From Chloroflexi bacterium CFX4 (lineage in GTDB: Bacteria; Chloroflexota; Anaerolineae; Aggregatilineales; UBA2796), in NCBI GenBank assembly GCA_021404685.1, contig QWHC01000009.1:62001-126000 (forward strand): DNA of 64,000 nt, in the 5' to 3' direction. How positions within the stretch are numbered: position 1 is the stretch's first letter; every line of letters starts with the position of its first letter. A program made the position numbers and the translations under genes. Shown here one piece after another: positions 63,107 through 64,000 of the stretch. The notes beneath the pieces are model-generated. The model saw nothing but the letters and a program-made list of their open reading frames with translations, did not search any database and had not been told where the DNA came from.

Positions 63107-63143
63107 GAATCAACACGGGCGGAATTGCTCCCGCCCGTGCCTT
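63107..63143 (-). terminator. Terminator-like hairpin after the second binding-protein gene (37-bp repeat, copy B)
   Basis: The same 37 bp as 60846-60882, with stem CACGGGCGG (63114-63122) and CCGCCCGTG (63131-63139), 20 nt past the stop of the binding-protein gene at 63163 and upstream of the helicase gene. Confidence 0.65.
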
Positions 63144-63162
63144 CTTTAGCAGTTGTGCTGCC

Positions 63163-64000
63163 TTAGTTGCCGCGTGCGGCAAGCTGGGCAGCTTGGTCAA
63201 TGCGGCGCGATTCCCAGTGTGGACCGCCGAACAGACCGTCGGTGTCGAAGAAGCCACTGTACCACGGCTTGACCATGAAGATGTTAATGCGGAGGAACAG
63301 CGGTGCAATCGGGAAGTTGCCTTCGTAGCCGAAGAACAGTTCTTCCAATTCGCGGTAGAGCGCTTCACGGGTTGCCGGATCAGTCTCGCGGGCAGCCTGA
63401 TCGATCTTGGCATCAATCACGTCGTCGCAGGGGCGCATGAAGCTGTTTTCAGCCTTGCAGCTCAGCACGTCGTGCATCCAGTTGTGACCATCGGGATAGT
63501 CCGGGCCCCAGCCGAGCGTAAACATATTCGGGCGCTGTGCGGTTGGCACATCCGAACGGATGGAGCGCAGCAGCACGGTGAATTCGTTCTCTTCGATGAT
63601 GATCTTCTCACGCGGGCAGCCAAGGTGCGTGTTGGCGGCGTTCTGCAAATACTCGCCCCAGTCGCTGGCACCCTGATAGGCGAGCAGCGTCACTTCGGGG
63701 AAGCCTTCACAGTTCGGGAAGCCGGCGCGTTCCATCTCTTGGCGGGCAAATTCAGGGTCAAAGCCGGGTGTATCGGGCTGACCAATGCCCACTTCGTTGA
63801 TCGGCACGGCACCACGGATGCCGGGCGGCATGAAGTGCGCCATTGGCACACCACGCCCTTGCTGAATTTCGGTCACGAAGGTCTGGCGGTCGAGTATAGC
63901 GCTGAACGCACGGCGCACATGCACGTTATCAAACGGTGGCTTGTCGTACATGAAGCCGAAGTAGAACACGGCGAGATCGCTGTTCTGGCGGAGTTCTTGG
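63163..64000 (-). CDS. Oligopeptide-type substrate-binding protein (5' end beyond window)
   Basis: The C-terminal 279 residues of a family-5 binding protein; the frame is open at the right edge, so the internal GTG at 63969 is not the true start. It closely parallels the gene at 58928: FDNVHVRRAFSAILDRQTFV, PGIRGAVPINEVGIGQPDTP and the identical end LFGGPHWESRRIDQAAQLAA. Differences cluster in loops near the ligand site, so the two may bind different solutes. It is one of a tandem pair interrupted by the RelE-helicase gene. Confidence 0.92.
   Translation of the reverse strand, partial: QELRQNSDLAVFYFGFMYDKPPFDNVHVRRAFSAILDRQTFVTEIQQGRGVPMAHFMPPGIRGAVPINEVGIGQPDTPGFDPEFARQEMERAGFPNCEGFPEVTLLAYQGASDWGEYLQNAANTHLGCPREKIIIEENEFTVLLRSIRSDVPTAQRPNMFTLGWGPDYPDGHNWMHDVLSCKAENSFMRPCDDVIDAKIDQAARETDPATREALYRELEELFFGYEGNFPIAPLFLRINIFMVKPWYSGFFDTDGLFGGPHWESRRIDQAAQLAARGN

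Noticed and set aside
1..64000. tRNA, rRNA, CRISPR arrays, insertion sequences and phage genes
   Set aside because: I looked in the intergenic gaps on both strands and saw no cloverleaf, no regularly spaced repeats and no transposase or integrase.

Overview
The window reads as part of a chromosome from a Chloroflexota bacterium, probably Anaerolineae-like. This is inferred from gene content and style: moderately high GC, frequent GTG and TTG starts, Thr/Pro-rich extracytoplasmic linkers, DUF3160, DUF5691 and XisI-type proteins, PMT-type membrane glycosyltransferases and oligopeptide-binding lipoprotein-like genes. Genes are dense, often translationally coupled through ATGA or TAATG overlaps, and lie on both strands. 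I see no rRNA, tRNA, CRISPR array, transposase or prophage.

Layout. 1-6.5 kb (minus): a sugar/nucleoside ABC permease cut by the window edge, gyrA with a small membrane protein and a Rid protein, and a GNAT/HExxH pair. 6.6-14 kb (plus): two tandem NUDIX hydrolases with RidA, then C39-like/TPR protein, GNAT, GT39 and beta-propeller protein. 14-25.4 kb (minus): nucleoside hydrolase, DUF3160 and a propeller protein, an orphan DNA methyltransferase, an SLC13 transporter, CvpA, and the murG-ftsW cell-wall pair. 25.5-28.9 kb (plus): two small membrane proteins, TetR, a clan GH-A protein and a solute-binding protein. 29-33.6 kb (minus): phosphoesterase, mutY and an unrecognised 802-residue protein. 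33.8-42.8 kb: acyltransferase, GT4, convergent GH13, ribF, TetR-MFS pair and glgC. 42.8-51.3 kb: ureohydrolase, GNAT, DUF5691, ABC-F ATPase, DUF402, and the GT39 and GT2 glycosyltransferases. 51.4-58.8 kb: an arginine region (argC-argB-argD-argG on plus; XisI, dcd and argS on minus). 58.9-64 kb (minus): two closely similar oligopeptide-binding proteins flanking a RelE-like/UvrD-like fusion helicase.

The most notable finding is upstream of argC. A promoter is followed by a 26-codon leader ORF with Arg-Arg-Ser-Arg-Arg codons, then RNA segments that can form a protector, an antiterminator, or a perfect 11-bp terminator with seven T. This has the full logic of ribosome-mediated attenuation of an arginine operon. 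A second leader, in front of the ABC-F gene, has a seven-codon uORF, an intrinsic terminator and a sequence complementary to the gene's ribosome-binding site, as in antibiotic-inducible ABC-F and erm genes. A third candidate is a perfect 15-bp hairpin burying the Shine-Dalgarno of the DUF3160 gene. Intergenic regions also hold a dispersed REP-like hairpin family (seven copies) and a second GC-rich hairpin family.

All functions are assigned from recognised motifs and family resemblance by eye; no database search was run.
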